DNA from: Pseudoips prasinana
Lineage: Eukaryota; Arthropoda; Insecta; Lepidoptera; Nolidae
DNA: 64,000 nt
NCBI GenBank assembly: GCA_951640165.1
Contig: OX621253.1
Span: 10,806,001 to 10,870,000 of the forward strand
Direction of reading: 5' to 3'
The stretch's first letter is position 1; each line of letters opens with the position of its first letter. The notes below the pieces were generated by a model that saw only the letters and a list, made by a program, of their open reading frames with translations, made no database searches and was not told the origin of the DNA. A program made the translations under genes and the position numbers. Positions 10,510 to 20,680 of this stretch are shown in pieces.

Positions 10510-10803
10510 TCTATACAAATAAATAAAATTGAAGTGTCTGTTTGTAATATTGAAATAACCGATTTTTACTGCATGTATATGAATATATATACGGTACATA
10601 CTCCAAAATAACATTTTTTACATTTTTTGTCTGTCTGTCTGTCTGTTTGTTCCGGCTAATCTCTGAAATGGCTGGAGCAATTTTGATGGGACTTTCATTG
10701 GCAGGTAGCTGATGTAATAACGAGTAACTTAGGCTACTTTTAGTTTTAAAAATAAAACAAAATAAACTAATTAACACGCGGACGAAGTCGCGGGCACAGC
10801 TAG
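10510..10803 (+). mobile_element. Non-autonomous Helitron (294 bp)
   Basis: Starts TCTATACAAATAAATAAAAT after A and ends ACGAAGTCGCGGGCACAGCTAG at 10803 followed by T. It contains the tetranucleotide run TGTCTGTCTGTCTGTCTGT near 10630. The 3' terminus is the same as that of the helicase-bearing Helitron at 5801, suggesting the same mobilising enzyme (inference). Confidence 0.7.
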
Positions 10804-11205
10804 TAATAAATACAATTGCTCATCTATCGGCATCCATATTATTTATTATACTCGATTTACATATCATAACTCATCGATACTCATTGTCTCCTCTCTATAA
10901 TAAAGCTGTCGAGTCGTGCACTCCCCTGTCGATTGTTTTCAATATCGGCACCATTTCAATTAACACGAATAAAGGAATCGTCTCTTTGACGGTAATCTAC
11001 TTAGTATGCACTGTTAATACTTATGTGCGCTTGGGGCTGCATTTTTGCGTCCTAATTATAATAATTAGGGTTATTTTGGCTTGTTATTTGAGGATTTTAG
11101 ACTGGTTCTTATTAGACTTGGTTTGTGTGAAGATTAATAATTTGTTCATGGTTCTTTTTGCGTATTTTCCTTGTAAAATATATTACATAGCTAAATCTCG
11201 TCCCT

Positions 11206-11224
11206 GAGAGAGAGAGAGAGAGAG
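11206..11224. repeat. (GA)n microsatellite
   Basis: GAGAGAGAGAGAGAGAGAC run of about nine units. Confidence 0.9.
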
Positions 11225-11287
11225 ACACGGTGTTTTTTATAATTTGGGATTTTATAATTATTTGGTAAATATGTATTTTTTTGTCGG

Positions 11288-11432
11288 GAATAGTTCCACC
11301 CTCTTACCCACCACTGCAACTCCTGTAAGCCAGGATCAACAGTGGCACACAATGAAATGACACTGAGTGGTGAGGCTCAGGCATGTCCCGGGGAATTGCT
11401 TTAACTGTTTTGGATCCCACAACGCGTTTAGA
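11288..11432 (+). repeat. Interspersed repeat (family g), copy 1
   Basis: Carries ACCACTGCAACTCCTGTAAG, CCAGGATCAACAGTGGCACA and CAATGAAATGACACTGAG, then GGATCCCACAACGCG. The same blocks occur at 18690-18808 (+) and, complemented, at 57268-57406. Class unknown; no coding capacity. Confidence 0.65.
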
Positions 11433-11582
11433 ACGAGTTAGAACGAGTTGGTAAACATGTATAGTCAAATTTTAATCACACTAATATTATAAAGTTTGCG
11501 AGTGTGTATGTTTGTTACTCTTTTACGCAAAAACTACCGGACGGATTTTGATGAAACTTTGTAGTAATATACATAGCTTATA

Positions 11583-12870
11583 TTAGGTCTTTACCTATGA
11601 AATTGCCGTTCTGCAGTACTGGCCATTTCAAATCAAAATAATTTTTGTTTGGCTAAGAATTCTAATTTCAAATTAATTTTATTTTAAAAACATGGATTCT
11701 TTTTTCCAAAAGTAGTCATTTCTTTATTGATTAGTGTTACATTTTCATCGCATTTCAATCTTTTTCGTCATCATGGATACGTTAAAAATTCGAGTAATTA
11801 TGGAATATGAGTACCGTCGTGGCAGCAACGCGGCACAAGCGGCACGCAACATCAACGACGTTTACGGAGCTAACACTACAAACCAACGCACCACCTGTTA
11901 TTGGTTTGCTCGCTTCCGTTATGGAAATTTCGACCTGAAAAATGAACCTCGCGGTCGTCCGAAGACTTTGGTCGACAATGACGAATTAAAGGCGGTTGTG
12001 GAAGCTGATGATACACAATCTACGGCTGAATTAGCAGCAGCTTTCGACGTTAGCGTCAAAACAATATTGGTCCATTTGCGTCAAATTGGCAAGGTAAAAA
12101 AGCTTGACAAATGGGTGCCCCACGAACTCAATGATCGCCAGCGCGAAGTACGCGTCGAGACGTGCCTTGCACTGCTCAACAGACACACAAATGAAGGAAT
12201 TTTGAACCGCATTGTTACCTGCGATGAAAAATGGATTCTGTTTGATAACCGCAAGCGCTCAGCAAGTTGGTTGGATCCTGGTTCAGCACCTAAACAATGC
12301 CCTAAACGAAAACTTACCCCTAGAAAAGTGATGGTCACTGTTTGGTGGTCTAGCGCCGGTGTGATTCATCACAGCTTCTTACCAAACGGGGTGAGCATTA
12401 CTGCAGATGTGTACTGTGAAGAACTGAGCACAATGATGGAGAAGCTGGCGCATCTCCAACCAGCATTGGTCAATCGCTCGTCTCCGCTGCTCCTGCACGA
12501 CAACGCGCGACCTCATACTGCACAGCAGACGGTCTCCAAGTTGCAAGAACTGGGGTTGGAAGCTCTCCGTCATCCGCCCTACTCACCAGACCTTGCGCCT
12601 ACAGACTACTACTTTTTCCAGAATTTGGATAACTTCTTGGCGGGAAAAAAATTCAATACCCGAGAGGCAGTACAAAATGCCTTTGAAGAATTTGTTGCCT
12701 CCCGTCCAGCTGATTTCTTTAAGAAGGGCATCAATAAACTGCCACTGCGATGGCAAAGATGCATTGATTGCATGGGTGATTACTTCGATTAATACAAATA
12801 AAAAAATTCATGAAAAAAATTCGTTTAAATTTTTTCATACAAAACGGCAATTTCATAGGTAAAGACCTAT
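11583..12870 (+). mobile_element. Complete mariner transposon, copy 1
   Basis: A 1288-bp element with terminal inverted repeats of about 28 bp: the left end is TTAGGTCTTTACCTATGAAA, and the right end, complemented, is ATAGGTCTTTACCTATGAAA, differing at the first base. It is flanked by TA on both sides (11581-11582 and 12871-12872). It carries one uninterrupted transposase gene. A second copy of the same length lies at 41930-43217. The only differences I found change two codons. The element sits inside a Helitron. Confidence 0.95.
11773..12792 (+). CDS. Mariner transposase (DD34D), intact
   Basis: Cut-and-paste transposase of the Tc1/mariner superfamily that acts on its own terminal repeats and inserts at TA. 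The start is taken at ATG 11773 ([17 protein letters not shown]). An in-frame ATG at 11734 would add 13 hydrophobic residues not seen in the family. Of 339 residues, the N-terminal third has the paired helix-turn-helix region ([38 protein letters not shown]). The mariner hallmark WVPHEL follows, then the catalytic Asp in [10 protein letters not shown], the second in [11 protein letters not shown], and the third in [10 protein letters not shown], 34 residues after the second, so DD34D. The length and the C-terminus [13 protein letters not shown] match the cecropia-type mariner group (close to SETMAR/Hsmar1 from memory). It has no stops or frameshifts. It differs from copy 2 at FRYGN (Ser for Tyr there) and GINKL (Tyr for Asn there). 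Confidence 0.95.
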   Translation: MDTLKIRVIMEYEYRRGSNAAQAARNINDVYGANTTNQRTTCYWFARFRYGNFDLKNEPRGRPKTLVDNDELKAVVEADDTQSTAELAAAFDVSVKTILVHLRQIGKVKKLDKWVPHELNDRQREVRVETCLALLNRHTNEGILNRIVTCDEKWILFDNRKRSASWLDPGSAPKQCPKRKLTPRKVMVTVWWSSAGVIHHSFLPNGVSITADVYCEELSTMMEKLAHLQPALVNRSSPLLLHDNARPHTAQQTVSKLQELGLEALRHPPYSPDLAPTDYYFFQNLDNFLAGKKFNTREAVQNAFEEFVASRPADFFKKGINKLPLRWQRCIDCMGDYFD

Positions 12871-12958
12871 TATATCCGAATAACATCAGTGACTCCGAAC
12901 ACGAAATTCCATTAGCGATGCAAAATTTAAGACAAACTCTTTGTTCGATACTTTTTTA

Positions 12959-13010
12959 ATATCATTATGAAATTCGCAATACCTACGTATTGCGAATTTC
13001 ATAATGATAT
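12959..13010. repeat. Perfect 24-bp hairpin
   Basis: The arms 12959-12982 and 12987-13010 are exact complements (ATATCATTATGAAATTCGCA...), with loop CTAC. It lies within the outer Helitron downstream of the mariner. Confidence 0.9.
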
Positions 13011-13386
13011 TACACTTTATATGATATTACTAAAACCAGCACTGTATTTAATATAAATAACAGATGCAACTCAAACTCCGCGCCAAAATGAAAAACAGTT
13101 GTGCCAATCTAACAACAACAAAAAAAACAAATATTTGAATTTGGAACCATAAACAAATCATCCATTCCCGATACTTTTTTGACTGAATGTATATGCTACA
13201 ATTTATAAAATTTAACGCGGGTAAAACAGCGGGGTACAGCTAGTGGTTCATAATTGACTTAAAATGATTCTTTTTGTATTGACGGTGCCTTTAAAACTAC
13301 TATAATACTATGAAATCTATTTATTTTAAACAAAAACGTTAATTTGTATATATACATATGTAAGCTATGTTATAGTTTAAATAAAC

Positions 13387-13600
13387 TGCACGTGTGGCGC
13401 AGCGGCTAAGACATTCGCCTCGCTGCTTTGTGTCCCGCGTTCGATTCCCGCGCCGGACAACTATTTGTGTGACCCATAAATAGTTGTTCTGAGTCTGGAT
13501 GTAATTTGTGTCCGTCTATTATATGTTTGTAAAGTACCCTGCGACACAGGCATTAGAACCCCTAGTGCAGACGTCTTCTTTAAAAAAGCTTAAAAAAATA
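13387..13600 (+). repeat. tRNA-headed SINE (family A)
   Basis: Head TGCACGTGTGGCGCAGCGGC (A-box-like TGGCGCAGCGG) and B-box GCGTTCGATTCCCGCGCC. The body has GGACAACTATTTGTGTGACC and TTCTGAGTCTGGATGTAATT, then CCCTGCGACACAGGCATTAG and an A-rich end. Related copies: 18066-18255 (minus) and 58374-58462 (5' part). Confidence 0.8.
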
Positions 13601-14584
13601 ATAATTGTTTTTGTTATGACATGTGAATTGTAACTATACTAACATAGGTCTATAAGTTTATACTAACCAATCTGTGGAATAATTTTCTGAAATAAATGAT
13701 TACTATTATTATTATAATCCACGGTTCCAAATTTCCAACGAATCCATGAGGTAATTTTTGCCTGATTGAGTAACAAACACATCTTTCATATTTATAATAT
13801 TAGTAGAGTAACTCCGTCGGTACTATCGTTGTACTCGTAAAACGATGAATGGACAAGTTCATACGTTTCAAACAATTACTATTCCTTTCTATGCAAATTT
13901 CTGGAACAAGTGTAAAAATAAAATCTTCCTATTTCCTACAAATACATTTACTATTCCACACGCGAAGTCGGCGCTCAATTTCCAAGTGCGGTCACTTTCC
14001 GCCACTTCCTAACATATTCACAATAAAAAGCCGACAGAATTATAACAAATCACTACAATAGGTATTATGTAATAAAATCCTTTGCCATTCTGTCCGTCTG
14101 TGATTTTAAAACTACACGGTCGGCCATATTCTTGTTCATTGTATATAACTTGTTCTGTTTTTGTAATTATTTGTAGTGTAGCTAATTTCCTTTTAAGTCC
14201 TTTTTATAGAATCTATATAGAAATAATATCTATGGCGTCTATCACTAGCCAACTATAATACCAGCGCTATAGTAATTTTTGCTATAGCTTATGCTGAAGT
14301 TGGCATCCATTTATGGTAGGTACATAGCAATTTGTTTTGTTTTAAGCACCTTTTAAGTAATTTGTATGTATATGTATTATAAATAAAAATGTTTCTTTCT
14401 ATATTTTTCAGCATGGCTACCGTAAGTTCTTGTAGTTTCTTTCTTCCTCGATGATACTTGCAGTTTTTCCAGTACATTAACTAGCACCGCCCCTAGCGGA
14501 AACTTCAATGAACTTAAAATGTCTATGGTAAAAACGGTAAGTTTCATCGAATAAGTAAACAATATGGAGTCTTGGTGCTATATT
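13601..14584. other. Intergenic DNA, no gene seen
   Basis: AT-rich. TTTATAATATTAGTAGAGT near 13795 looks like the edge of a Helitron-type repeat in reverse orientation. Short open frames have no family support. Confidence 0.4.
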
Positions 14585-14800
14585 GTGACTGCGACGGATA
14601 TCAGAATATCATCAGTAGAAGTTGACCCGAGGGAATATCTACCAGAGGACGGCCAGCAGCTTCTTTCTGAGTACTATGACAATCTTACTGCGATCGCCAA
14701 CCTGTCTGCCAATGTGGTGATTAGGGCATATCCACCCTAAGATGATCTTTGGGGGAGGCTTTTGTCCAGCAGTGGACTTCTTGCGGCTGATGATGCCACA
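14585..14800 (+). repeat. Short retroposon with RTE-like tail, copy 1
   Basis: Body AGAAGTTGACCCGAGGGAAT, ACCAGAGGACGGCCAGCAGC, CTGCGATCGCCAACCTGTCT, and tail GGGGGAGGCTTTTGTCCAGC, AGTGGACTTCTTGCGGCTGATGATG. The tail matches the 3' end of the RTE fragments at 1490 and 19478. Other copies: 15613, 16263, 16500, 35470, 36795, 56476 and 58660. Confidence 0.7.
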
Positions 14801-14904
14801 GTCATGGTAGAGGTACTGATATTCACTTTAGCCATTGGTGATGCAGCCAAGGCTGCATCTGCAAGCACTGCAAGGCAAGGTTTTCCTTTCCTAGCGAAAG
14901 GCCA

Positions 14905-15110
14905 AGGCCACTAGGCTGGCCAAGTGCGGGTTGACAGACTTCATATGCCATCAAGAATGTGTTTGGAAAACTCTCAGGAGTTGAGGTGAGTTTTCTCTCG
15001 ATGATATCCTCCCCCGTTTTAATTACTAGGTAATTAATTACAAATATGTAGATGAATTGAAAATGCCAGCAATAGCCCAGTGGTGTGACCGTTTTGGACT
15101 CTGGAGTCAG
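14905..15110 (+). repeat. Interspersed repeat (family f), copy 2
   Basis: AAGTGCGGGTTGACAGACTT, CATATGCCATCAAGAATGTG and AACTCTCAGGAGTTGAGGTG, then CCCAGTGGTGTGACCGTTTT. Same block order as 395-575. Confidence 0.55.
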
Positions 15111-15221
15111 TGATGGTTTGTTAAACACAAACTTTGCTCAAAGGTTTTTTTGTTTTATAACAGAGCCAATAAAATGTTGGGTATATATGAACTGACAACT
15201 TTCCAATGCAAAAAGAATGTA

Positions 15222-15356
15222 CAGACGTCAGCACATCAAGCTACCCCAATCTGTCAAATTTCCCCAATTGAAAGTGAACCTTATGTTTATGTGATAAAGT
15301 TGAAAATCTACAAAAGAAATTTGACAGATTTGGGTAGCTGGATGTGCTGGCGTCTG
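15222..15356. repeat. Palindromic MITE, copy 2 (best copy)
   Basis: 135 bp flanked by TA on both sides (15220-15221 and 15357-15358). Left arm CAGACGTCAGCACATCAAGC; right arm, complemented, CAGACGCCAGCACATCCAGC. The arms extend through the CAATCTGTCAAATTT region, so almost the whole element can fold on itself. Confidence 0.8.
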
Positions 15357-15612
15357 TATATACTGTACTGATTTGTTTATTTTATCTACAATTACTTTGT
15401 GTAAATTTAATTCATGAAAATATCTCACCTGTCCGAGGTGAAGGCCTGCGTGTTCTTATTACATTTCTGAACGAATAATTTTAAGGAAGGACACTATTAT
15501 CTTAATTTCTGTTTATTTATTCGTAAAAAAACACATTTGCTAAGGATATCATCTAATATACCAGTAGTCATTAGATTCATGACAGCAAGTTAGGAAATCA
15601 TCTACGTTCCTA

Positions 15613-15860
15613 TCATCATAGCAGCTTAAAAACGTCCACTGCTGCTGATAAAGGCCTTCTTAAGTATCTCCACCGTGGATCCATCCATCAATAGGGGGAT
15701 ATGCCAAAATCGCCGCGCTAGGCATCTTGATTGACCCATGGTCATAGAGCTCAAGGAGACACTCCTGCCCGTTCTTTTGTATATATTCCCTGGGAACAAC
15801 TTCGCTCTTAACGGGATGAGATCAAGTGGAGATATTTTTTGCCGTCAGCCACTCAGAATT
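15613..15860 (-). repeat. Short retroposon with RTE-like tail, minus copy
   Basis: The complement of the family seen at 14585: AACGTCCACTGCTG, GGGGATATGCCAAAATCGCC, CTCCTGCCCGTTCTTTTGTA and ATTCCCTGGGAACAACTTCG. Moderately diverged. Confidence 0.6.
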
Positions 15861-16262
15861 TGAATATCAACATACATGAATTCTATGCGAGCGAGTCATC
15901 GAGTGAAAGCTAGTGTTACTCTACAAAGCCTACTGAGTGATATAATCCATTCGCGTTGATATTTTCCTTTTTAAACGGAATCCAGGATGTGGATATTAGC
16001 ATGAATATTTATCAAGATATCGCAGCTCGTAAACAGCATTTTAATACATTTTTATCTGACACTCCAGTGGTATTGTTGGCTACATTGAAGTTTATGGGTT
16101 TTTAAATAAACTAAACTAATGGAAGTGAATTATTGCTTTGTGCAGATAAGGAATGTTTGGCTGAAGGACGAATCAGTGTTAGTAGATAAAGGTTTATTTG
16201 TTTTTACACATAACTTAAGTCTTACAAAGTAATAAGAATATCCTGGATGAATAAATAATAAT

Positions 16263-16745
16263 CATCACATCAGTCCACAGCTGGAAGCTGGAAGCTCCCA
16301 AGAATCATCTTGGGGGATATACCATAATCGCCACGCTTGGCAGATGGGTTGGCGATCGCAGTATGATGGTCATAAGACACAGAGGGACGCTGCTGCCTGT
16401 CCTCTGGATATTCCCTCGGGTCGACTTCTACGCCCCCCACGTGATGAGATGGGGTGATGATATTCTAGAATTCACCGCTGTCACTACAAAGAAAATTTAA
16501 GCATCATCATCATAACAGCTGTAAAAAGTCCACTGCTGGACAAAAGCCTCATCATCAAGAATCATCATGGGGGATATGCCATAATCGCCACGCTTGGCAG
16601 ATGAGTTGGCGATCGCAGTATAATGGTCATAGTACACAGAGGGACGCTGCTGCCCGTCCTCTGGATATTTCCTCGGGTCGACTTCTACGCCCCCCACGGG
16701 ATGAGATGGGGTGATGATATTCTGGAATTCACCGCCGTCATCACA
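16263..16745 (-). repeat. Head-to-tail pair of RTE-tailed short retroposons
   Basis: Two copies in the same orientation, 16263-16492 and 16500-16745. Each has CATCTTGGGGGATA/CATCATGGGGGATA, then CCATAATCGCCACGCTTGGC, AGATG(G/A)GTTGGCGATCGCAG, GGGACGCTGCTGCC(T/C)GTCCT, and ends ATTC(T/A/C)...GAATTCACCG. They are very similar to each other and separated only by AAAGAAAATTTAA-like sequence, suggesting a dimer or target-in-tail insertion. Confidence 0.75.
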
Positions 16746-16794
16746 CAGCAAATACAATATATAAATAATAAATATATTATTATTTATCCATTCC

Positions 16795-17300
16795 ATTGTT
16801 TGTCGGGCCCTTTCCATTGCCCGCGTTACTGCCGTACTGCAACCAAATGGTTTGACGCGCGACGACGACAAGAGAACAGACGGTATGCCGTTGCTGCCAT
16901 GTTAGATGGAAAGGCAATTGATGTGCGATGCAACATGCGTGGATACCATAGTACCATCCCACCTTCCTCAAACCTCGAATTCTGTGGGCGCTGCTGCTGC
17001 ATCAGTGGAGAACCTCAAACAGCGTAAGTACGTAATCAGTAGTTACGAGTAATTCGAGGTTGAAACTCAAGGACCATGGGGTGCTCGTTCACTCTTCCAG
17101 AGTATTACAAGAAAATTGATCTGTAGATAGTGATGTGATGTAGATAGTGATCAAAGCACCCGCCACCAGAGGGTTGGTCTATTTTTAGCACAGATAATTA
17201 GTATTGCCATACAACGTGGCAATGCGACCAGTCTTCTGGGCATGATACCCTTTGATGACGATGCGGAGCGTCTATTGGATTGTCTATAGTTTAGTTTAGT
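16795..17300 (+). mobile_element. Remnant of an RT-element C-terminus
   Basis: In broken plus-strand frames I read LTRDDDKRTDGMPLLP, then DATCVDTIVPSHLPQTSNSV and AAAASVENLKQRKY. Near 17200 there is ISIAIQRGNATSLLGMIPFD followed by DDAERLLDCL and a stop. I recognise the (A/V)QRGNA.S(V/L)LGT-type ending as that of a repetitive reverse-transcriptase-bearing element common in insects, but I cannot place its clade. At least one internal stop and a deletion are present. Confidence 0.45.
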
Positions 17301-17398
17301 TTATATTAGTAGACAGAGTGTCATATTTTATATTTAGTTTTGTTAGTAATAATTAGGTTTTGAGATAGTAATGCATAAATATATATCCGGGACAGCAT

Positions 17399-17668
17399 TA
17401 CGCAGCGCCATCTAGCCCAAACTAAGAAAAGCTCGTACTAGGGATGTTAAACAATGGATAGAAATACTCTTTTCTAAAAATTTACATACTTACAATACAT
17501 AGAAAACACCCAGACCATAAATTGACACGTATGAACGTGTCAATTTGTATGGTATCACAAAATTCTAACCCGAGACCTTTGGATGAGAAGTCAGGTTCAC
17601 CACCGACTGAGTCATGGCGGTCGTCAAGTAGGTTGAGTCCCTTATTGATAGCCTCACAAAGCGCTGAA
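17399..17668 (-). repeat. SINE-like repeat (family E), copy 1
   Basis: Plus-strand blocks CAGCGCCATCTAGCCCAAAC, GAAAACACCCAGACCATAAA, AATTCTAACCCGAGACCTTT, GATGAGAAGTCAGGTTCACC and GACTGAGTCATGGCGGTCGT. The same order is found at 22978-23202. Complemented, the GGGTT(A/C)GAA element resembles a degraded B box. It includes a short palindrome GACACGTATGAACGTGTC. Confidence 0.55.
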
Positions 17669-17754
17669 CTGATCAGCGAAGCAGCAGATGGGTCACTGAA
17701 TTAGTGGTCTTACTATTTTTGTCGCATGTGTAGTGGTTGGGTAACTAACGGGCA

Positions 17755-17935
17755 GCATGAACAGCTCTGTCACTAGGGTTGGTTTTAAAATAGATCAAGC
17801 CACCCAATAGATCTCTGACGTAAATGAACAGCTGTTCCCTGATGACTACAACCACGAGCGACCGCTTTACGTATCCTCCGAAGCACGAAGACGCTCAGAC
17901 ATCAAACCACTCCTACGGTCACCCTTCTATAGACT
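17755..17935 (-). repeat. 5S-like SINE family, minus copy, head truncated
   Basis: On the minus strand this reads AGTCTATAGAAGGGTGACCG, TCTGAGCGTCTTCGTGCTTC, GGAGGATACG and GGTTGTAGTCATCAG, then the conserved end TGGGTGGCTTGATC. Compare the fuller copy at 40098-40310. Confidence 0.55.
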
Positions 17936-17944
17936 GACCTTATA

Positions 17945-18362
17945 TAAATAGTAAGATACTTGCCTTTTACACTGCAGGTCGCGGGTTCGATTCCCACTCA
18001 CTTCTATTTCTGTGCATGATGATGCCTGTTTGTCCTGAGTCGGTGTATCTATATAAGTATGTATTTCTTTTTTCTTTCTTTTTTGTTTATTTTTTACAAA
18101 GACAACGCCCGCACAGGCAATCTAATCCCTGTGTCGTGGGGTACTTAACAAACATATAACAGACGGACAGAAATTACATCCAGACTCAGCACAACTCGAA
18201 CTCGGACTCGAACCGGCGAGGCGACTGTCCTAGCCGCTGCGCCACATGCGCAGTCACACATTAAACATTTACGAAAGAAAAGTAGTATATGTAATATATC
18301 AGTTATCTGGTTTCCATAGTACAAGCTCTACTGTAATTCAATCTGGATATTATTTTTTTAAT
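17945..18362 (+). repeat. SINE B split by a SINE A insertion
   Basis: The outer SINE B: tRNA-like head at 17975-18000 (GTCGCGGGTTCGATTCCCAC), then TGATGCCTGTTTGTCCTGAG and ATATAAGTATGTATTT up to 18066. It resumes near 18264 with CATTTACGAAAGAAAAGTAG, TATATGTAATATATCAGTTA and TCTGGTTTCCATAGTACAAG, exactly where the intact copy (62923-63190) continues. Between them lies a SINE A in the opposite orientation. Confidence 0.8.
18066..18255 (-). repeat. SINE A inserted in SINE B
   Basis: On the minus strand: TGCGCATGTGGCGCAGCGGC, GTCGCCTCGCCGGTTCGAG, TGAGTCTGGATGTAATTTCT, ACCCCACGACACAGGGATTA, then an A-rich tail (plus-strand T-rich 18068-18095). Same family as 13387-13600. Confidence 0.8.
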
Positions 18363-18689
18363 AACCCTAGCTATGAACACCGAAAAAGAATTACACTTTT
18401 TCCCTAGAATGCCATTTTTTGTGTTCAGAGTTAAAAAGTGTTTCCGATTCAATCATTGTATTCTAACATGCAAATCGATATAAAGCGGCAACTTGATAAA
18501 GTTCACAGGTGTTTGTTGACAGGTGTGATTTCTATGAATGTTACATCACGATTCCCATTTTTTATCAATATATTTCTATTAAAGATTCAAACCATGGAAT
18601 TAAACGAATAGACATTCATTATATCTGTCAAAAGATATCCACTACTGGACAAAGCTACCCAAAAATCTTCACAATGGAATTGTTTCCAT

Positions 18690-18808
18690 CGTTTGGGGAG
18701 GATAGCCACCACTGTTGCTCCTGTAAGTCAGGATCAACAGTGGAACACAATGAAATGACACTGAGCTGTGGGACTCGGGCATGACCCAGGGAATCGCATT
18801 AATCTATA
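18690..18808 (+). repeat. Interspersed repeat (family g), copy 2
   Basis: ACCACTGTTGCTCCTGTAAG, TCAGGATCAACAGTGGAACA and CAATGAAATGACACTGAGC; see 11288-11432. Confidence 0.65.
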
Positions 18809-19084
18809 GTGAGCTAATTCTCGTGTATCTTGTCAGTGACGACTTACGGTTAGTGTTGGAAATGACTAAAGTGCCAGGATAAGACTGACTGTTATTTACG
18901 GTCAAATTGGTCAAAAATGGTCATTAACGGTCAAAAATGGTAATTTTCAGTCAATTTGATTTCAGTAATATTTTAGTACCTTTTAAGTTTTTGTCGTTGA
19001 CAGTAAATGACCGGTCATTTAAGGTTTATGACAATTGTGACCAGTCATATTCAGTCATTTTACATCTCTACGTACGGTACAGAG

Positions 19085-19478
19085 ACATGGTCGCTCACTA
19101 TGGGCCTTATAGAACGGCTCTAGGTCACCCAAAGAGCAATGGAGAGGGCTATGCTTGGAGTTTCCCGGCGAGATCGAATCAGAAATGCTGAGATCCGCAG
19201 GCGAAGTAAAGTAACCGACATAACCCTAAGAATTGCCAAGCTGTAGTGGCAGTGGGCAGGGCACATAGCTCGTAGAGCCGACGGCCTCTGGGGCAGAAAG
19301 GTTCTCGAGTGGCGACCACGAACCGGAAGACGAAGATGGACCGATGATCTTGTGGGGGTCGCTGGAAGTCGCTGGATGCGGATAGCGCAAGACCAGCAGT
19401 TATGGAAACCTTTGAACTGAGCTGAACAAAAGCCTCCCCGCTTTTGTTCAGCGGTGGGCATCTTTCGGCTGATATGAT
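19085..19478 (+). pseudogene. RTE LINE C-terminal fragment, decayed
   Basis: The plus-strand translation with a few stops reads [71 protein letters not shown], then (after a small deletion) RWTDDLVGVAGSRWMRIAQD. The end has AACAAAAGCCTCCCCGCTTT...GGCTGATATGATG. It is the same family as 51947-52535, 5'-truncated and inactive. Confidence 0.8.
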
Positions 19479-20624
19479 GAATTCACGTGGTCGAATCACC
19501 ATCCAAGTAAAATACGACTCGATCGTCATAAGTAAGCACCGTCGTCCCAAGATGAGTCCTTAAATGAATCGGACGATGAGATTACGACTTACCTAGAACA
19601 AGTTAAGGTTATTTAAAACTCTCGTGACACTACATTATCCGATGTATTGTACTCACCTATCCTCAATCAGACGAGTGGCACAAAACTTCCCTAAAACCCG
19701 ACCCTCTACATATATATATCGTCTCTATGTCAGTAACCACTCTAAGCGGAAGTTTAAACCCTAAATTCGGTGCCCTCTCGCATGGGTTTGTTAGTTAATT
19801 GCTAGAGGAATCGAGGCTTCTTTCGCCTTTAATGTCTAGTGAAGCAATGAAAGTCTTCTGGCTAAGTGACAACTTCAAGCTATTTATAAATACAATGCTA
19901 GTATATTTTATTGATTCTTTTTTGCACACAGAAATACATATTTAATAAGAGATCAGATCATCATCATGTACAGAGGCGAGCTTAACTCAACTATGAGTTC
20001 TCTTCCAGCAAACCTTTGTCAGAGTGAGAAGTTATATGTAATGGGTTATAAATAGTGCACAACCATTTTCAAAAAGAATGTATCTAAGAAAATGAAATAA
20101 ATAAATATAAAAAAAATCACAAAACAGAGTCTACCAGTGGCAAATAAATATAAATAAATCAAAAGAAACATTTTATGAGTCTTTTATCTTATACTTATTC
20201 TTGTTAACTTAAATTGTAAATCTATCAACCCTTTATTTATTTTTTACAAGCGCTTTTTAAATTATATATAGTTAAACTGATTTTTTTTAATAATATAATT
20301 TAAAGTTAGTCAGTAGTGTCTTTTCTTGATTTTGACAAAAATAGTCTGCTTGTTATTGATATTGGTTGAACGTACGTTTCATATAAATAAAGTACTCAAT
20401 GTCACAAATGATTAGAATACGACCAAATTGCTTTATGCGTATGACGGTTTTTGGTGCATACAAATTTTTCTGTGTCCTTCACATTGGAGTGGACAGTGGA
20501 CATAAATATGTTTATGCCGATATATTAAAGTGACATTACATTACATGTACAAAACAACTATGCTTTTTTAAGTATTTTTAGAATCGGGATGGTTTAGGGT
20601 AACGTAATAATAAGTTAACACCAT
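19479..20624. other. Intergenic DNA, no gene seen
   Basis: AT-rich with no extended homology recognised. Confidence 0.4.
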
Positions 20625-20680
20625 CATAATCATAACAATTGCAAGCAGTCCACGGCTGGACAAAAGCCTCCCTAAAGAAT
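20625..20680 (-). repeat. Fragment of RTE-type tail
   Basis: CCACGGCTGGACAAAAGCCTCCC corresponds to the complement of the shared GGAGGCTTTTGTCCAGC tail. Confidence 0.55.

Larger units (their letters stand above)
11476..13243 (+). mobile_element. Helitron interrupted by a mariner
   Basis: The 5' end TCACACTAATATTATAAAGT follows A at 11475. The 3' end GCGGGGTACAGCTAG at 13243 is followed by T. The body up to GTAGTAATATACATAGCTTA continues after the mariner as TATCCGAATAACATCAG; the related uninterrupted repeat at 34140-34290 has the same neighbourhood joined (GTAGTAATATGG...CTGAATAATACATAGG). Without the mariner the element is about 480 bp. It also contains a perfect hairpin at 12959-13010. 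Confidence 0.7.

Noticed and set aside
11734..11772. Upstream ATG as the mariner transposase start
   Set aside because: It adds 13 hydrophobic residues ([13 protein letters not shown]) not expected in the family; the ATG at 11773 gives the usual length.
16623..17027. 134-codon plus-strand open frame as a gene
   Set aside because: It runs out of one repeat (minus-strand short retroposon) into another element remnant in the wrong frame; there is no coherent protein.
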